Counted from the first letter of the stretch, positions 25,844 through 36,334 are shown. The stretch: DNA of 64,000 nt from an uncultured Paracoccaceae bacterium (GCA_937895435.1 CALAXT010000055.1:1-64000), one strand, 5' to 3'. Notes: generated by a model from the sequence alone, not told the origin. Numbers and translations: made by a program.

Positions 25844-27055
25844 ATGCAAATACCTACCCCAATATCACCAGATGCGCTTGTGATCGGCGCAGGTCCAGCC
25901 GGGCTGATGGCCGCAGAAACGCTGGCAAGCGCCAGCCACCGGGTACATGTGATTGAGGGCAAGCCCAGCATAGGGCGCAAATTCCTAATGGCTGGCAAAT
26001 CTGGTCTGAATCTCACAAAAGACGAACCACTGACAGACTTCATCGCCCAATATGGCCAGGCCGCCTCGTGGCTCAAACCAATGCTGGCCGAATTTGGCCC
26101 ACCCGAGGTGCAAGCATGGGCGCAGTCTCTGGGCCAACCCATCTTTACTGGCAGCACCGGGCGGGTCTTCCCCAAGGCAATGAAAGCCTCTCCCCTGCTC
26201 CGCGCATGGCTCAGCCGCTTGGACACATTGGGTGTGACGCACGCCACCAACTGGCGCTGGCAAGGCCTAAGGGACGGCGCTCTGGTGTTTGAAACCGCCC
26301 AAGGGCAACAAACCCTGCGGCCAGCTTGCACCATTTTGGCGCTTGGTGGCGCAAGCTGGGCACGACTTGGCTCAGATGGGGCGTGGGCCACAGGATTGGC
26401 CGCCGCGGGTGTAGGCCTGGCCCCATTTCAACCCGCCAATATGGGCTTCGCCGTCGATTGGGGCCCCCAAATGGCCCCCCATTTTGGCAAACCCGTCAAA
26501 AGCACGCACCTCACCGCAGGTCCTTTGCACACACGCGGCGAATGGGTGATCTCCGCACGTGGGATTGAGGGTGGCGCTATCTACATGCTCTCACGCGCCC
26601 TGCGCGATGGCTATCCATTGGTCATCGACCTTCTCCCTGACCTTTCGCACACAATCGTAACCCAGCGGCTAGAAAAACAAGGTAAAACCAGTCTCAGCAC
26701 CCATCTCAGAAAAGCGCTCCACCTTGATCCCACGCGTATCGCGCTTGTGCACGAATGCGCCCGTTCCGCACACGGCCAACCTCAACCATCCCCAGCGGCC
26801 CGCGCCAAGCAGCTCAAAGCGCTGACCCTCCACATCACCCACCCCCACCCAATGGATGAAGCAATATCAACCGCCGGCGGAATCCAACAATCCAGTCTGA
26901 CAGACGGGCTTGAATTGCGTGCCCGCCCCGGCACATTTGCCTGTGGCGAAATGCTCGACTGGGAGTCCACTACCGGCGGCTACCTAATTACCGCCTGTCT
27001 CGCAACAGGACGCTGGGCCGGCCAAAATGCCGCGCAATTCCTCAAAAACCGCTAA
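25844..27055 (+). CDS. NAD(P)/FAD-dependent oxidoreductase (TIGR03862/HI0933-like)
   Basis: 403 residues. FAD-binding Rossmann motif DALVIGAGPAGLMAAETL near residue 9, then KFLMAGKSGLNLTKDEPL near 47, a hallmark of the HI0933-like flavoprotein family (cf. GxSGxGRCNxTN). The second dinucleotide stretch is ILALGGASWARLGSDGAW near 167. The C-terminal CGEMLDWESTTGGYLITAC closes the FAD site. The substrate is unknown. On the plus strand the gene is strikingly C-rich, unlike the G-rich cob and liv genes. A copy of the dispersed repeat follows the stop. Confidence 0.88.
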   Translation: MQIPTPISPDALVIGAGPAGLMAAETLASASHRVHVIEGKPSIGRKFLMAGKSGLNLTKDEPLTDFIAQYGQAASWLKPMLAEFGPPEVQAWAQSLGQPIFTGSTGRVFPKAMKASPLLRAWLSRLDTLGVTHATNWRWQGLRDGALVFETAQGQQTLRPACTILALGGASWARLGSDGAWATGLAAAGVGLAPFQPANMGFAVDWGPQMAPHFGKPVKSTHLTAGPLHTRGEWVISARGIEGGAIYMLSRALRDGYPLVIDLLPDLSHTIVTQRLEKQGKTSLSTHLRKALHLDPTRIALVHECARSAHGQPQPSPAARAKQLKALTLHITHPHPMDEAISTAGGIQQSSLTDGLELRARPGTFACGEMLDWESTTGGYLITACLATGRWAGQNAAQFLKNR

Positions 27056-27058
27056 ATC

Positions 27059-27107
27059 TTTTCTGTTTGCAAATATCCCCGGGGGTCCGGGAGCAGGCAG
27101 CCCCCGG
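27059..27107 (+). repeat. Dispersed intergenic repeat, copy C, with GC hairpin
   Basis: A T-rich lead (TTTTCTGTTTGCAAATATCC) is followed by the GC hairpin CCGGGAGC (27087-27094) / GCCCCCGG (27100-27107) with one mismatch and the same AGGCA loop as copy B. It fills the gap between the flavoprotein gene and convergent holA and could act as a terminator. Confidence 0.7.
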
Positions 27108-27109
27108 TC

Positions 27110-28135
27110 TCAGCGCCGAACCATCATCGCCAGACGAATAAACAGCCGCTCAACCAATGCCAAAGCTGGCGCACGCTGCTGGGCTGATCGTAACGTCAGA
27201 TCTGTGTCCACCACCATCGCCAACGCCGTCTCTAATCTGGCCATTCCCCAAGCCTGCGCCTGCTTGGCCATGCGCTCACGCCGTGGGCCAAAGACGGGCG
27301 GGCGGGCGCGGGCCAACCCTTGCGCAACCCCTCCCCCATCGACACAGGCCGCGTGCAGCGTGCGGAAATGCCTGTTGGCCGCGATACAAAGGCCAACTGC
27401 GGCGACGCCCTGTCCACCCAGCCGCTGCATCAAGGGCCCAATCTCACCTGCGCGGCCCTCGGCCACCACATGCAATATATCATCCAGTTCGGCCTCAATC
27501 GTTGCAGGGGCCAGCGCGGCAATCTCGGCGCTGCTTAGTGCCGACCCATCACCAAACTTATAAAGTCCCAGCTTTTCGACCATTTGGCGAAAATCTCCAG
27601 GGTCAAGCGCACGCGCCAACGCAGCGATGTCGCCCGCAGCTTCGGGCGCCACAGCCCCCACACCGGCCGCCTTTAAAAGGGCTGTGATCTCATCACGGTC
27701 AGGCGGGTCATCATAAAGCCCAATCGCCAATGCCGCGCGGTCGGTTTCAAAAAACTTTCGCAGGCTGGACTTGGCAGCCAATGCCCCAGCAGTCACAACC
27801 AAAACAGCGTCTCCATCGCGCCAATCAGCCAAAACGGCAGCAACTTGGGCTGTCACCCCATCGCCTGCTTCTTCAAGCAGCACCGCCCTTTGGCCGGGAA
27901 AAAAGCCCTGCGCGCGCATCTCATCACCCAGCCGCGCACCATCTTTGCGCAATTCCGCAGCCGCCATCCGCGTCAGCCGCATTTCAGACGGGCCATCTGG
28001 CCCAATCAGTGCAGCGATCAATTCTTGGCGGCGCAGGGCAACGCGCATGGGGTCTGCGCCATAGATCAGCACAGCCGGCCGCTGGGGGTCGGGCTTGGCG
28101 AAATAGCGCCGCGCCTCTGCCCCGGCCAGCTTCAC
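27110..28135 (-). CDS. holA: DNA polymerase III subunit delta HolA
   Basis: 341 residues. Clamp-loader subunit that opens the beta clamp. It begins [20 protein letters not shown] and has VLIYGADPMRVALRRQEL near residue 22, the family's degenerate nucleotide-binding start, then FFPGQRAVLLEEAGDG, and a C-terminal collar with LARARPPVFGPRRERMAKQA. It overlaps the lptE stop by four bases, an arrangement leuS-lptE-holA that is standard in alphaproteobacteria. Confidence 0.92.
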   Translation of the reverse strand: MKLAGAEARRYFAKPDPQRPAVLIYGADPMRVALRRQELIAALIGPDGPSEMRLTRMAAAELRKDGARLGDEMRAQGFFPGQRAVLLEEAGDGVTAQVAAVLADWRDGDAVLVVTAGALAAKSSLRKFFETDRAALAIGLYDDPPDRDEITALLKAAGVGAVAPEAAGDIAALARALDPGDFRQMVEKLGLYKFGDGSALSSAEIAALAPATIEAELDDILHVVAEGRAGEIGPLMQRLGGQGVAAVGLCIAANRHFRTLHAACVDGGGVAQGLARARPPVFGPRRERMAKQAQAWGMARLETALAMVVDTDLTLRSAQQRAPALALVERLFIRLAMMVRR

Positions 28136-28641
28136 GGCAAAGCCTCAGAGACGCGCATCAAAACCAGTCTATCCTCAATCTGCTGTGCCAATTGCACCAT
28201 CAGCCGGGTTCCTGCATCACGCTCTGCCGACAGCGTCGACAGCCGCCCACCGCCAGAATTATATCCTGTAAAGCCAGACACAACACCCTGAGCACGCACC
28301 ACGCCCCCCGGTACATCCCGCACTTCATAAGATACGCTGCCACTCAGAGTATAGCGGGTAATCGCTTGATCTGAGGTGATCCCACCGGACGACTCTTTGG
28401 TTGTAATATCATAGCTCAGAACCATATCGGGGACAGACTGTGTTCGGCCCAGTCGGTCTTCCAACGCTGCCACAAGATCATAGCCCAAGCGCGTGTCAGG
28501 CGCGGCTATCTGCACCTTGCCCCGCAGCCCCTGCGCCGCACCCTGTGGCCCATACACCGGCTGAAAGCCACACGCACTCATCACAGCCAAAGGCAGCAAC
28601 AAAAGACCCCCCAAGGCCGCTTTGCGCCTAGATAACAACAT
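28132..28641 (-). CDS. lptE: LPS-assembly lipoprotein LptE
   Basis: 169 residues. Outer-membrane lipoprotein that plugs LptD during lipopolysaccharide insertion. The signal peptide ends in [13 protein letters not shown]: the lipidated Cys followed by GFxPVYG is the family signature. I chose the ATG at 28641 ([12 protein letters not shown]), which overlaps the end of leuS by 14 bases; a start further upstream would lie deeper in leuS. The body is small and beta-rich, of usual length. Confidence 0.9.
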   Translation of the reverse strand: MLLSRRKAALGGLLLLPLAVMSACGFQPVYGPQGAAQGLRGKVQIAAPDTRLGYDLVAALEDRLGRTQSVPDMVLSYDITTKESSGGITSDQAITRYTLSGSVSYEVRDVPGGVVRAQGVVSGFTGYNSGGGRLSTLSAERDAGTRLMVQLAQQIEDRLVLMRVSEALP

Positions 28642-31174
28642 TGACGATGCGCCCCGGCACAATAATCAACTTTTTGGGCGCGGCACCGGCCAAAAGTTTG
28701 GCCACATCCGGTTCCACCAAAACCAGCGCCTCAATTTGCGCATTCGGCATGTCTTTTGGCACCTGAATTTCTGCCCGCCGCTTGCCATTAACCTGAATGG
28801 GCAACGTGATCTGATCCTCTACCAACATCGCAGGATCGGGCTGAGGCCAAGGCGCAGATGCGACCAGACCGATACCACCCAGCATTGCCCAGACCTCTTC
28901 GGCCAAGTGCGGCACCATGGGTGACATCAGCTGCGCCATCACCCGCATGGTTTGACGCTTGGCATCGGCACTGGCGTCTGATTTTGACACCGCGTTTGTC
29001 AGCTCATACAGCTTGGCCACAGCTTTGTTAAAAGCAAAACCTTCGATCCCACGCGTCACCTCATCAATCGCGCGGTGCATGGCTTTCAGCAATGCCAGGT
29101 CGTGGCTGGGGTCGCCCCCACCGCGCCGGTCAATCTCATCGGCCAAACGCCAGACCCGGCCCAGATGGCGAAAGGCCGCCTCGGCGCCAGATGCGGTCCA
29201 TTCCACATCACGTTCGGGGGGGCTGTCTGACATCACAAACCAGCGTGCAGTATCTGCACCAAATGCGCTGATGATGCTGACCGGATCGACCACATTTTTC
29301 TTTGATTTTGACATTTTAGCCGAAGGGATCACCTGAACGGGCGCCCCCGTGGCCTTTAGCCTGCCGTCTTCCACGTCTTCTGGCAAATGATAGACAGGCC
29401 GCCCCGCCGCATCGCGTGTCAGATAGATCTCGTGCGTCACCATGCCTTGGGTGAACAGCGCATCAAAGGGCTCAATCGCTTTGGCGGGCAGATGGCCAGT
29501 GGCATGCATCGCCCGCGCAAAAAACCGCGAGTAAAGCAGATGCAAGATCGCATGTTCAATTCCACCAATATATTGGTCAACATTCATCCAATAGGCCGCA
29601 TCTTCGGCCACGGTGGGCGTGGCACCATGCGGCGCCGTAAAGCGCGCATAATACCAGCTGCTGTCCACAAATGTGTCCATCGTATCTGTTTCGCGGCGCG
29701 CGGGGGCACCACAGGCCGGGCAGGTGCAATCGCGCCACGTCGGATGGCGATCAAGCGGGTTACCCGGCTTATCAAACGTCACATCGTCGGGCAGGCGGAT
29801 CGGCAGATTTTCTTTGGCCTCAGGTACAACACCACAGGCCTCGCAATGCACCACTGGGATTGGGCATCCCCAATAGCGCTGGCGCGACAGTCCCCAATCA
29901 CGCAGGCGGTAATTCGTAACACCACGGCCAATCCCACGCGATTCACAGCTGTCAATGGCCGCAACCACGGCCTGTTCACCGGTCTGTACTTCATTACCAG
30001 CAAAACCCAACAGATAGCGCACCGGTTCGGTTTTGGGCGGCACAAACGCCTGTGCAAGATCTGTCATCGGATCTGTTAAGCTTGCAAATACGGGGGCAAT
30101 AGCCAGACCATATTTGGTGGCAAAATCAAAATCACGCTGATCATGGGCCGGGCAGCCGAAAATGGCACCCGTGCCATAATCCATCAAAATGAAGTTTGCG
30201 ATGTAAACCGGCAACTGCCACTCTGGGTTCAACGGGTGGCGCACGGTAATGCCCGTGTCAAACCCACGCTTTTCAGCCTTTTCCAGCGCTTCTTCCGATG
30301 TGCCAACTTTACGGCATTCAGCAACAAAGGCGGCCAGATTGGGGTTTGCGCCCTCAAGCGCGCGGGCCAGCGGGTGATCAGGCGAAATCGCCGCAAATGA
30401 CGCGCCAAGCAATGTGTCCGGACGGGTGGTGTAGACCTCAAGCTTTTCAAAGCCTTGCGGTGCGTTAAGCGTATCAAACGCAAATTGCAGGCCCCGGCTT
30501 TTGCCGATCCAATTGGCTTGCATCAGACGGACCTTTTCAGGCCAATTGTGCAAACCATCCAAGGCGTCCAGCAGCTCAGGCGCATAATCAGAAATACGGA
30601 AAAACCACTGAGTCAGCTCGCGCCGCTCAACCGGGGCACCTGATCGCCAACCACAGCCGTCAATCACCTGCTCATTGGCCAAAACAGTCATGTCAACCGG
30701 GTCCCAGTTCACAACTGCATTTTTGCGATACACCAAGCCTTTATCCAACATGTCGATGAACATCGCCTGCTGCTGCCCGTAGTATTCTGGATCGCAGGTG
30801 GCGAATTCCCGGCTCCAATCAATCGAAAGACCCAGCGGCTTCATCTGGGCGCGCATGTCGGCAATGTTGCCATACGTCCACTCTTTGGGGTGGCCCCCAC
30901 GTTCGATTGCCGCGTTTTCTGCCGGCATACCAAACGCATCCCACCCCATCGGATGCAACACGCTAAAGCCACAGCTGGCCTTGTAGCGCGCAATGACGTC
31001 GCCCATCGTGTAGTTTCGCACATGGCCCATATGGATGCGCCCCGACGGATAGGGAAACATTTCCAAAACGTAGTATTTTGGGCGATCTGGGTCACGACGG
31101 GCGGTAAATATACCAGCCTCATCCCAGGCCTTTTGCCATTTGGCTTCGGTTTCAGCGGGATCATAGCGCGACAT
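28628..31174 (-). CDS. leuS: Leucyl-tRNA synthetase
   Basis: 848 residues, class I synthetase. The HIGH region is [20 protein letters not shown] near residue 42. The editing (CP1) domain follows, with [12 protein letters not shown] near 245. A zinc-ribbon-like Cys set is seen in CEACGVVPE and CPACGAPAR. The KMSKS loop is [16 protein letters not shown] near 620. I chose the ATG at 31174 ([14 protein letters not shown]), the standard N-terminus; the frame extends upstream into the divergent hslV promoter region. First gene of leuS-lptE-holA. Confidence 0.96.
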   Translation of the reverse strand: MSRYDPAETEAKWQKAWDEAGIFTARRDPDRPKYYVLEMFPYPSGRIHMGHVRNYTMGDVIARYKASCGFSVLHPMGWDAFGMPAENAAIERGGHPKEWTYGNIADMRAQMKPLGLSIDWSREFATCDPEYYGQQQAMFIDMLDKGLVYRKNAVVNWDPVDMTVLANEQVIDGCGWRSGAPVERRELTQWFFRISDYAPELLDALDGLHNWPEKVRLMQANWIGKSRGLQFAFDTLNAPQGFEKLEVYTTRPDTLLGASFAAISPDHPLARALEGANPNLAAFVAECRKVGTSEEALEKAEKRGFDTGITVRHPLNPEWQLPVYIANFILMDYGTGAIFGCPAHDQRDFDFATKYGLAIAPVFASLTDPMTDLAQAFVPPKTEPVRYLLGFAGNEVQTGEQAVVAAIDSCESRGIGRGVTNYRLRDWGLSRQRYWGCPIPVVHCEACGVVPEAKENLPIRLPDDVTFDKPGNPLDRHPTWRDCTCPACGAPARRETDTMDTFVDSSWYYARFTAPHGATPTVAEDAAYWMNVDQYIGGIEHAILHLLYSRFFARAMHATGHLPAKAIEPFDALFTQGMVTHEIYLTRDAAGRPVYHLPEDVEDGRLKATGAPVQVIPSAKMSKSKKNVVDPVSIISAFGADTARWFVMSDSPPERDVEWTASGAEAAFRHLGRVWRLADEIDRRGGGDPSHDLALLKAMHRAIDEVTRGIEGFAFNKAVAKLYELTNAVSKSDASADAKRQTMRVMAQLMSPMVPHLAEEVWAMLGGIGLVASAPWPQPDPAMLVEDQITLPIQVNGKRRAEIQVPKDMPNAQIEALVLVEPDVAKLLAGAAPKKLIIVPGRIVNVVI

Positions 31175-31245
31175 GGCGGGCCTCTTTGCTGCAAGCTTGC
31201 CGCTGGTTATACCGCCCGCCCCGCCAAGGTCCAGCCCCGCGCAGG

Positions 31246-31274
31246 CTTGCAGGCCCCCATCCAAGCCGCCATAT
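31246..31274 (+). promoter_or_regulatory. Predicted RpoH (heat-shock) promoter of hslVU
   Basis: CTTGCA at 31246-31251 and CCATAT at 31269-31274, 17 bases apart, resemble the alphaproteobacterial sigma-32 pattern (CTTG, then CCATNT-like -10). The position, 35 bases before the hslV ATG, suits a start near 31281. Confidence 0.5.
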
Positions 31275-31308
31275 TGGGAAAAATGGCGCAAAACAGGGCG
31301 AGCCAGTG

Positions 31309-31866
31309 ATGAATGATGACAAATTTCCAGGCTGGCACGGCACAACAATTTTAGCGGTGCGCAAAGACGGTAAGGTGGTTGTGGCCGGGGATGGTCAGGT
31401 CAGCCTGGGGCAAACTGTGCTAAAGGGCACAGCACGCAAAGTGCGGCGCCTGCAAACCGCCGGACATGAGGTCGTTGCAGGCTTTGCCGGATCAACGGCC
31501 GATGCCTTTACGTTGCTGGAACGGTTGGAAAAAAAGCTTGAAGCGACACCCGGCCAGTTGGCACGAGCCGCAGTAGAGCTGGCCAAAGACTGGCGCACCG
31601 ACAAATATTTGCAAAAGCTAGAAGCCATGCTGATTGTCACCGATGGCACCGTGCTGCTGGTAGTGACGGGTGCGGGCGATGTGCTGGAACCCGAATATGA
31701 TATTGCCGCAATCGGGTCGGGGGGCAATTATGCGTTGGCTGCCGCCCGCGCGCTGATGGAAACCGACATGAACGCTGAGGCCATCGCCCGCCGCGCCATG
31801 GCGATTGCCGCTGATATTTGTGTCTATACCAATGGCAAACTGACCGTTGAAACGATCAGCGCATAG
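31309..31866 (+). CDS. hslV: ATP-dependent protease peptidase subunit HslV
   Basis: 185 residues. Threonine peptidase of the HslUV (ClpQY) complex. A short propeptide [11 protein letters not shown] precedes the catalytic N-terminal Thr in [38 protein letters not shown] and [16 protein letters not shown] are family motifs. I chose the ATG at 31309; the frame runs on upstream over the promoter. It is followed 29 bases later by hslU. Heat-shock control is suggested by the upstream promoter. Confidence 0.95.
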   Translation: MNDDKFPGWHGTTILAVRKDGKVVVAGDGQVSLGQTVLKGTARKVRRLQTAGHEVVAGFAGSTADAFTLLERLEKKLEATPGQLARAAVELAKDWRTDKYLQKLEAMLIVTDGTVLLVVTGAGDVLEPEYDIAAIGSGGNYALAAARALMETDMNAEAIARRAMAIAADICVYTNGKLTVETISA

Positions 31867-31895
31867 CCCCACGCCACGCAAAGGACCCCATCATC

Positions 31896-33203
31896 ATGAC
31901 AGATTTGACCCCGCGCGAAATCGTATCAGAACTTGATCGCTATATCATCGGTCAGGCCGATGCCAAACGCGCGGTAGCGGTGGCCCTGCGCAACCGCTGG
32001 CGGCGCAAGCACCTGCCCGATGATCTGCGGGATGAGGTTTACCCGAAAAACATTTTAATGATCGGGCCAACAGGCGTGGGCAAAACCGAAATCAGCCGCA
32101 GACTGGCCCGACTGGCCCGCGCACCCTTTTTAAAGATTGAGGCAACAAAGTTCACCGAAGTTGGCTATGTCGGGCGTGACGTCGACAGCATCATCCGTGA
32201 TCTGGTTGACGTGGCCATTGCACAAACGCGTGCCCAGATGCGCGAAGATGTTGCCGCCCGCGCCCAAGCCGCCGCCGAAGACCGCGTTTTGGCAGCCATC
32301 ACAGGTGAAAATGCCCGCGAACAAACGCGCGAGATGTTTCGTGGCAAGCTTAAGCGCGGCGAGCTGGACGATACCATGATTGAACTCGACATGGCCGACA
32401 CCTCAAATCCGGTGCCATTCGATCTGCCAGGCATGCAGCCAGGCCAACAGCCCGGCATGATGAATTTAGGCGATATTTTCGGCAAAGCCTTTGGCCAGCG
32501 CACCGTGCGCCGCAAGGTTCGGGTGGCTGACAGCTATGAGGCCCTGATGGGCGAAGAAGCCGATAAACTGCTGGATGATGAGGCCGTAACCCGCAACGCA
32601 TTAACGGCTGTTCAGGAAAGCGGCATTGTTTTTATTGATGAAATTGATAAGGTCTGCACCCGCGCCGATACCCGTGGCGGCGATGTCAGCCGCGAAGGCG
32701 TGCAGCGTGATTTGTTACCCCTGATTGAGGGCACCAGCGTTTCAACCAAATATGGCACCGTCAAGACTGATCATATTTTGTTCATCGCCTCGGGGGCGTT
32801 TCATGTCGCAAAACCCTCTGATTTGCTGCCCGAATTGCAGGGCCGTCTGCCAATCCGCGTAGAACTAACCCCCCTGAGCGAGTCAGATTTTATCCGCATT
32901 CTGACCGAACCAGACAATGCGCTGACACGGCAATATAGCGCCCTTTTGCAAACCGAAGGCGTCACTGTCACCTTTGCCGCCGATGGCATTGCTGCCTTGG
33001 CCCATATCGCAGCCGAGGTTAATCAAGGCGTGGAAAACATCGGAGCGCGTCGGCTTTACACGGTGATTGAGCGCGTGTTCGAGGATATTTCTTTTTCAGC
33101 ACCTGATCGTGCGGGTGAGCAGATATTGGTGGATGCAGCCTTTGTCGAAACCCATTTGGGCGCGCTGTCACGATCGGCCGATCTTAGCAGATATGTGCTG
33201 TAA
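31896..33203 (+). CDS. hslU: HslU unfoldase (ATPase of HslUV)
   Basis: 435 residues. AAA+ unfoldase that feeds HslV. It begins [20 protein letters not shown]. Walker A is [19 protein letters not shown] near residue 55. The pore loop is [19 protein letters not shown] near 86. After the variable I domain, Walker B is [12 protein letters not shown] near 245. It ends with ADLSRYVL, whose C-terminal residues dock into HslV. A good match over its full length. Confidence 0.96.
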   Translation: MTDLTPREIVSELDRYIIGQADAKRAVAVALRNRWRRKHLPDDLRDEVYPKNILMIGPTGVGKTEISRRLARLARAPFLKIEATKFTEVGYVGRDVDSIIRDLVDVAIAQTRAQMREDVAARAQAAAEDRVLAAITGENAREQTREMFRGKLKRGELDDTMIELDMADTSNPVPFDLPGMQPGQQPGMMNLGDIFGKAFGQRTVRRKVRVADSYEALMGEEADKLLDDEAVTRNALTAVQESGIVFIDEIDKVCTRADTRGGDVSREGVQRDLLPLIEGTSVSTKYGTVKTDHILFIASGAFHVAKPSDLLPELQGRLPIRVELTPLSESDFIRILTEPDNALTRQYSALLQTEGVTVTFAADGIAALAHIAAEVNQGVENIGARRLYTVIERVFEDISFSAPDRAGEQILVDAAFVETHLGALSRSADLSRYVL

Positions 33204-33204
33204 A

Positions 33205-34341
33205 ATGCCACAAAAACGGCGGCACTGGGCGTGTGTCTGCGCCGCTGTTTTTCTGGGTTTGGCGGCCTGCACCCCGCGCCCCCAAATGGATATTCAGCCA
33301 CAGGCCCGGGGTATTGGCACCGCCCAAGCCGTTTTTGTTGCAACAGGCCGTACCCCGCGCGCCGAAAGCCCCGGATTTACCGGCGAGCGCGACACGGTTT
33401 TGCATTTTGCCCGATTTGACGTATCTATTCCCCCCGCCCATCAGTTGGGCGAAATTGCCTTGCCAAAAAATGGCCAAAAAACTGATCCGCAAAAACATTT
33501 TGTAACCCTGTCCAGCACAGGATTTGATGACCAAACCGCCTTTAACGGTGCCCTACGGCAGGCATTGGCCAAGACACCGGGGACAACACGCGAGGCGGTG
33601 GTGTTCGTGCATGGGTTCAACACCAATTTCACCGAAGGCCTGTTTCGCGCGGCCCAGCTTTCCAATGATTTGGCGCTGGGCGCAGTTGTCGTGCATTACT
33701 CTTGGCCATCCCTGGGAAAGCCGCTCGCCTATGTCTATGATCGTGATTCAGCTTTGATAGCCCGAGATGGGCTGCATGCGCTTTTGCGGGGTCTGTCAGA
33801 GGCTGGCGCTGACCGTATTTTGATTGTGGGTCATTCCATGGGTGGCAGTCTGGTCATGGAGGGGCTGCGCCAAATGTCGCTGACGGGTGATCAGCGCACA
33901 CTATCACGGTTGAGCGGTGTGGTGATGGTGTCCCCTGATATTGATGTTGAATTGTTTAAATCTCAGGCGCGCCAAATCGGCACGCTGCCACAACCTTTTG
34001 TCATCTTTACCTCTGAGCGTGACAGGGCGCTCGCGCTGTCATCGGGGCTGACGGCACGCAGGCCACGGTTGGGCACCTTGGCAGATGTATCCGAAGTGGC
34101 CGATCTTGATGTCACCATACTAGAGGTCGGCGCGTTTTCTGCCGGTTTGGGGCATTTTACTGCCGGGGATTCCCCAGCGCTGATCGCGCTTTTAACCCGA
34201 ATTGATAATCTTGACATTGCCCTGCGCAATGATGCCCTGCGCCGCACGGATCTTATCAGTGGCACAATTTTGACCATTCGGGATGCCACACGCATTGTTC
34301 TAAGCCCCGTGGCCGCCGTAGCAGACGAGCTGCGCCCCTAA
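33205..34341 (+). CDS. Alpha/beta-hydrolase lipoprotein (DUF900-like)
   Basis: 378 residues. Lipoprotein signal with lipobox LAAC (CVCAAVFLGLAACTPRP). The alpha/beta-hydrolase part includes VVFVHGFNTNFTEG near residue 133, HYSWPSLGKPLAY, and the nucleophile elbow LIVGHSMGGSLVMEGL near 210, matching the DUF900 family. Late acidic and His residues (FTAGDSP region) could complete the triad. I chose the ATG one base after the hslU stop; an ATG at 33193 would overlap hslU. Its stop overlaps the convergent smr stop. The substrate is unknown. Confidence 0.85.
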   Translation: MPQKRRHWACVCAAVFLGLAACTPRPQMDIQPQARGIGTAQAVFVATGRTPRAESPGFTGERDTVLHFARFDVSIPPAHQLGEIALPKNGQKTDPQKHFVTLSSTGFDDQTAFNGALRQALAKTPGTTREAVVFVHGFNTNFTEGLFRAAQLSNDLALGAVVVHYSWPSLGKPLAYVYDRDSALIARDGLHALLRGLSEAGADRILIVGHSMGGSLVMEGLRQMSLTGDQRTLSRLSGVVMVSPDIDVELFKSQARQIGTLPQPFVIFTSERDRALALSSGLTARRPRLGTLADVSEVADLDVTILEVGAFSAGLGHFTAGDSPALIALLTRIDNLDIALRNDALRRTDLISGTILTIRDATRIVLSPVAAVADELRP

Positions 34342-34961
34342 CGCTGCCGCCGCAGATAGACATAGAACGCCCCAGCACCGCCGTGGCGCAGATGTGCTTG
34401 GGTCAATTGTAACACAAGCCCCCCCAACGGGGCCAAACGCAGCCAATGTGGAACCTGATGGCGCAAAACGCCACTTTGCTGCGCGGTTGGGCCATGATCT
34501 GCTGTTGATTTATATCCCTTACCTGCCCCCTTGCCCGTGATCACCAAAACCAAACGCAGACCCTCTGCGTGGCTGCGCATAACAAAGCGGGTTAGGGCTG
34601 GGTGAGCCTGTGCGACGGTCATGCCATGCAAATCAATCCGCGCCTCAGGGTCTAATTTACCACGGGACAGCCGTTGATAAGCCTTACGGTCCATATGGAT
34701 CATCGGCGGGGCGGTGCCATTGGGGCCACGCATCACAGCCGCGCCTTGTAACGGTGCGTTAGCACCGATTTCAAACGCACGAATTGGCTGGGCCGATAGC
34801 GCGGCATGCACGTTGGGCTTTGGCCTGTGTGCAGATATTTGCGCGAAATCTGCTGTCAGACCTGGAGGCCGATCAGGGTGCAAAGGCGCCGCGGTGTCAG
34901 CCACCCGGCGCCAAAGATCTTGTTCATCCTTGGAAAGCCCGCGGGGCTTGCGCGGGGCCAT
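34338..34961 (-). CDS. Smr-domain protein
   Basis: 207 residues. The C-terminal Smr domain (about 110-207) has ARIDLHGMTVAQAHPAL, VLVITGKGAGKGYKST and the end HLRHGGAGAFYVYLRRQR. The N-terminal half is basic and likely disordered (MAPRKPRGLSKDEQDLWRRV). Smr domains act as nicking nucleases or on RNA in ribosome rescue; which applies here is open. It follows the Tim44-like gene with a three-base gap and is co-transcribed with it. Confidence 0.88.
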   Translation of the reverse strand: MAPRKPRGLSKDEQDLWRRVADTAAPLHPDRPPGLTADFAQISAHRPKPNVHAALSAQPIRAFEIGANAPLQGAAVMRGPNGTAPPMIHMDRKAYQRLSRGKLDPEARIDLHGMTVAQAHPALTRFVMRSHAEGLRLVLVITGKGAGKGYKSTADHGPTAQQSGVLRHQVPHWLRLAPLGGLVLQLTQAHLRHGGAGAFYVYLRRQR

Positions 34962-34964
34962 CCT

Positions 34965-35624
34965 TCATTCTCCGGTGGCCACAAGCTGCCAGTTTGGATT
35001 TTGGGCGCCCATCTTGCGCGCAAAGGTCCAAATGTCTTTCTGGCGACGAATTTCGTTGGCGTCGCCCTCAACCACATTGCCCTCGGCATCGCGCATCACG
35101 GATGTCAGTTCACCCACAAAACGGATGGTTACCTCGGCCTCGCGGGTGTCGTGATCAAAGCTGGCGCTGATTAATGACAACTCACGAATGCCAACAAACT
35201 GCGCCTGAACACTCAAACCACGGGCTTCGCGTTCTTCCAGCACCGATTGAAAGGTATCATAGACATCACGCGCCAAAAACGGCACCAGATCATCCATTGC
35301 GCCTTTTTCAAAACCCATCACGATCATTTCATAAGCACCCCGCGCGCCACGCAAGAATTCGGTCACGTTGAAACTGGGTTCTTCTGATTTCATCGCCGCC
35401 AGCGCTTTTGCTGTCGCCGAGCCTTCGGGGGCATGGTCGGTGATGTCTGCATCTGGGCCACCATCAATGACCTCAAGCCCACGGCGCAGATCATCACGGG
35501 TCTGCACGACAGGCGCCACAGGCTTTTCAAACCCATCGCGGCTGCCAAGCACATCGCGCAAGCGCAGGATCAAAAATATCGCAATTCCGGCCAAAACAAG
35601 AAGCTGGATAACGGCAGAGCTCAT
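34965..35624 (-). CDS. Tim44/TimA-like inner-membrane adaptor
   Basis: 219 residues. One N-terminal membrane helix (SSAVIQLLVLAGIAIFLILR) is followed by an acidic linker and a C-terminal Tim44-like domain from about residue 95: FLRGARGAYEMIVMGFEKGA, LAREARDVYDTF-like (here FLARDVYDTFQSVL), and FTWTFAR-type end (here DIWTFARKMGAQNP). I chose the ATG at 35624 (MSSAVIQLLV). It faces secB and fxsA, a common alphaproteobacterial neighbourhood. A membrane chaperone or adaptor role is inferred from mitochondrial Tim44. Confidence 0.85.
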   Translation of the reverse strand: MSSAVIQLLVLAGIAIFLILRLRDVLGSRDGFEKPVAPVVQTRDDLRRGLEVIDGGPDADITDHAPEGSATAKALAAMKSEEPSFNVTEFLRGARGAYEMIVMGFEKGAMDDLVPFLARDVYDTFQSVLEEREARGLSVQAQFVGIRELSLISASFDHDTREAEVTIRFVGELTSVMRDAEGNVVEGDANEIRRQKDIWTFARKMGAQNPNWQLVATGE

Positions 35625-35767
35625 CAGGACCTCGAGTTCGGTTGGGCCATCAGGGTGGCCAGTGTTGGAAAATGGCGACTGAACATTTGTTTGTCCGCCT
35701 GACTCCACTTATGTAGGGCAGACGGGGGATCAAGTCCACCGTTGGACCGAAAGGATGGAAACTACCG

Positions 35768-36274
35768 ATGTGGGTTGTTTTTCCGCTGCTGTGGCCACTG
35801 ATTGAAATTGCGCTTTTTGTCACGCTGGGCGGAGCAATCGGGCTGTGGGGCACGCTGGCATTGGTGATTGGCAGCGCGGCACTGGGGATATCCATCCTGC
35901 GCGGTCAAGGCATGGGATCTGTTAACCAAATGCGTCAACGTATGGCGGGCCAGACCGGTGCGCTGGAAATGATTGCCCAACAGATGGCCACGCCATTAGC
36001 TGCGATCCTGCTGATATTGCCGGGTTTTTTAACAGACACTATTGGGCTTTTGCTGTTGTTGCCGCCCATTCAACTGCTGCTGGCACGTCTGGCACTGGCC
36101 CGGTTGCAGCGCGCAGGTGCGGCCGCAGGGTTTGACAATCGGGGCCATCAACACCAAGCAACCCCCGACATCATCGAGGGCGATTGGAAAGACATCACCC
36201 CAGAAAACCCCGCCACCGACGCCAGCAAAAATCTTGACCAATCGGGGCGCGACCCAAACCGCACGCGCCATTGA
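35768..36274 (+). CDS. FxsA-family membrane protein
   Basis: 168 residues. Three to four hydrophobic segments match FxsA: FPLLWPLIEIALFVTLGGAI at the N-terminus, GLWGTLALVIGSAALGISIL, and the hallmark LLILPGFLTDTIGLLLLLPP near residue 80. The cytoplasmic tail (about 110-168) is charged and acidic. FxsA in E. coli affects phage T7 exclusion; the cellular function is unknown. It is divergent from the Tim44-like gene. Confidence 0.9.
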   Translation: MWVVFPLLWPLIEIALFVTLGGAIGLWGTLALVIGSAALGISILRGQGMGSVNQMRQRMAGQTGALEMIAQQMATPLAAILLILPGFLTDTIGLLLLLPPIQLLLARLALARLQRAGAAAGFDNRGHQHQATPDIIEGDWKDITPENPATDASKNLDQSGRDPNRTRH

Positions 36275-36334
36275 GAATCCCCCCTGAACCTGCTAGGTAT
36301 CTTTCATCGATTTTTTATTTTTCAGGAGTGAATG

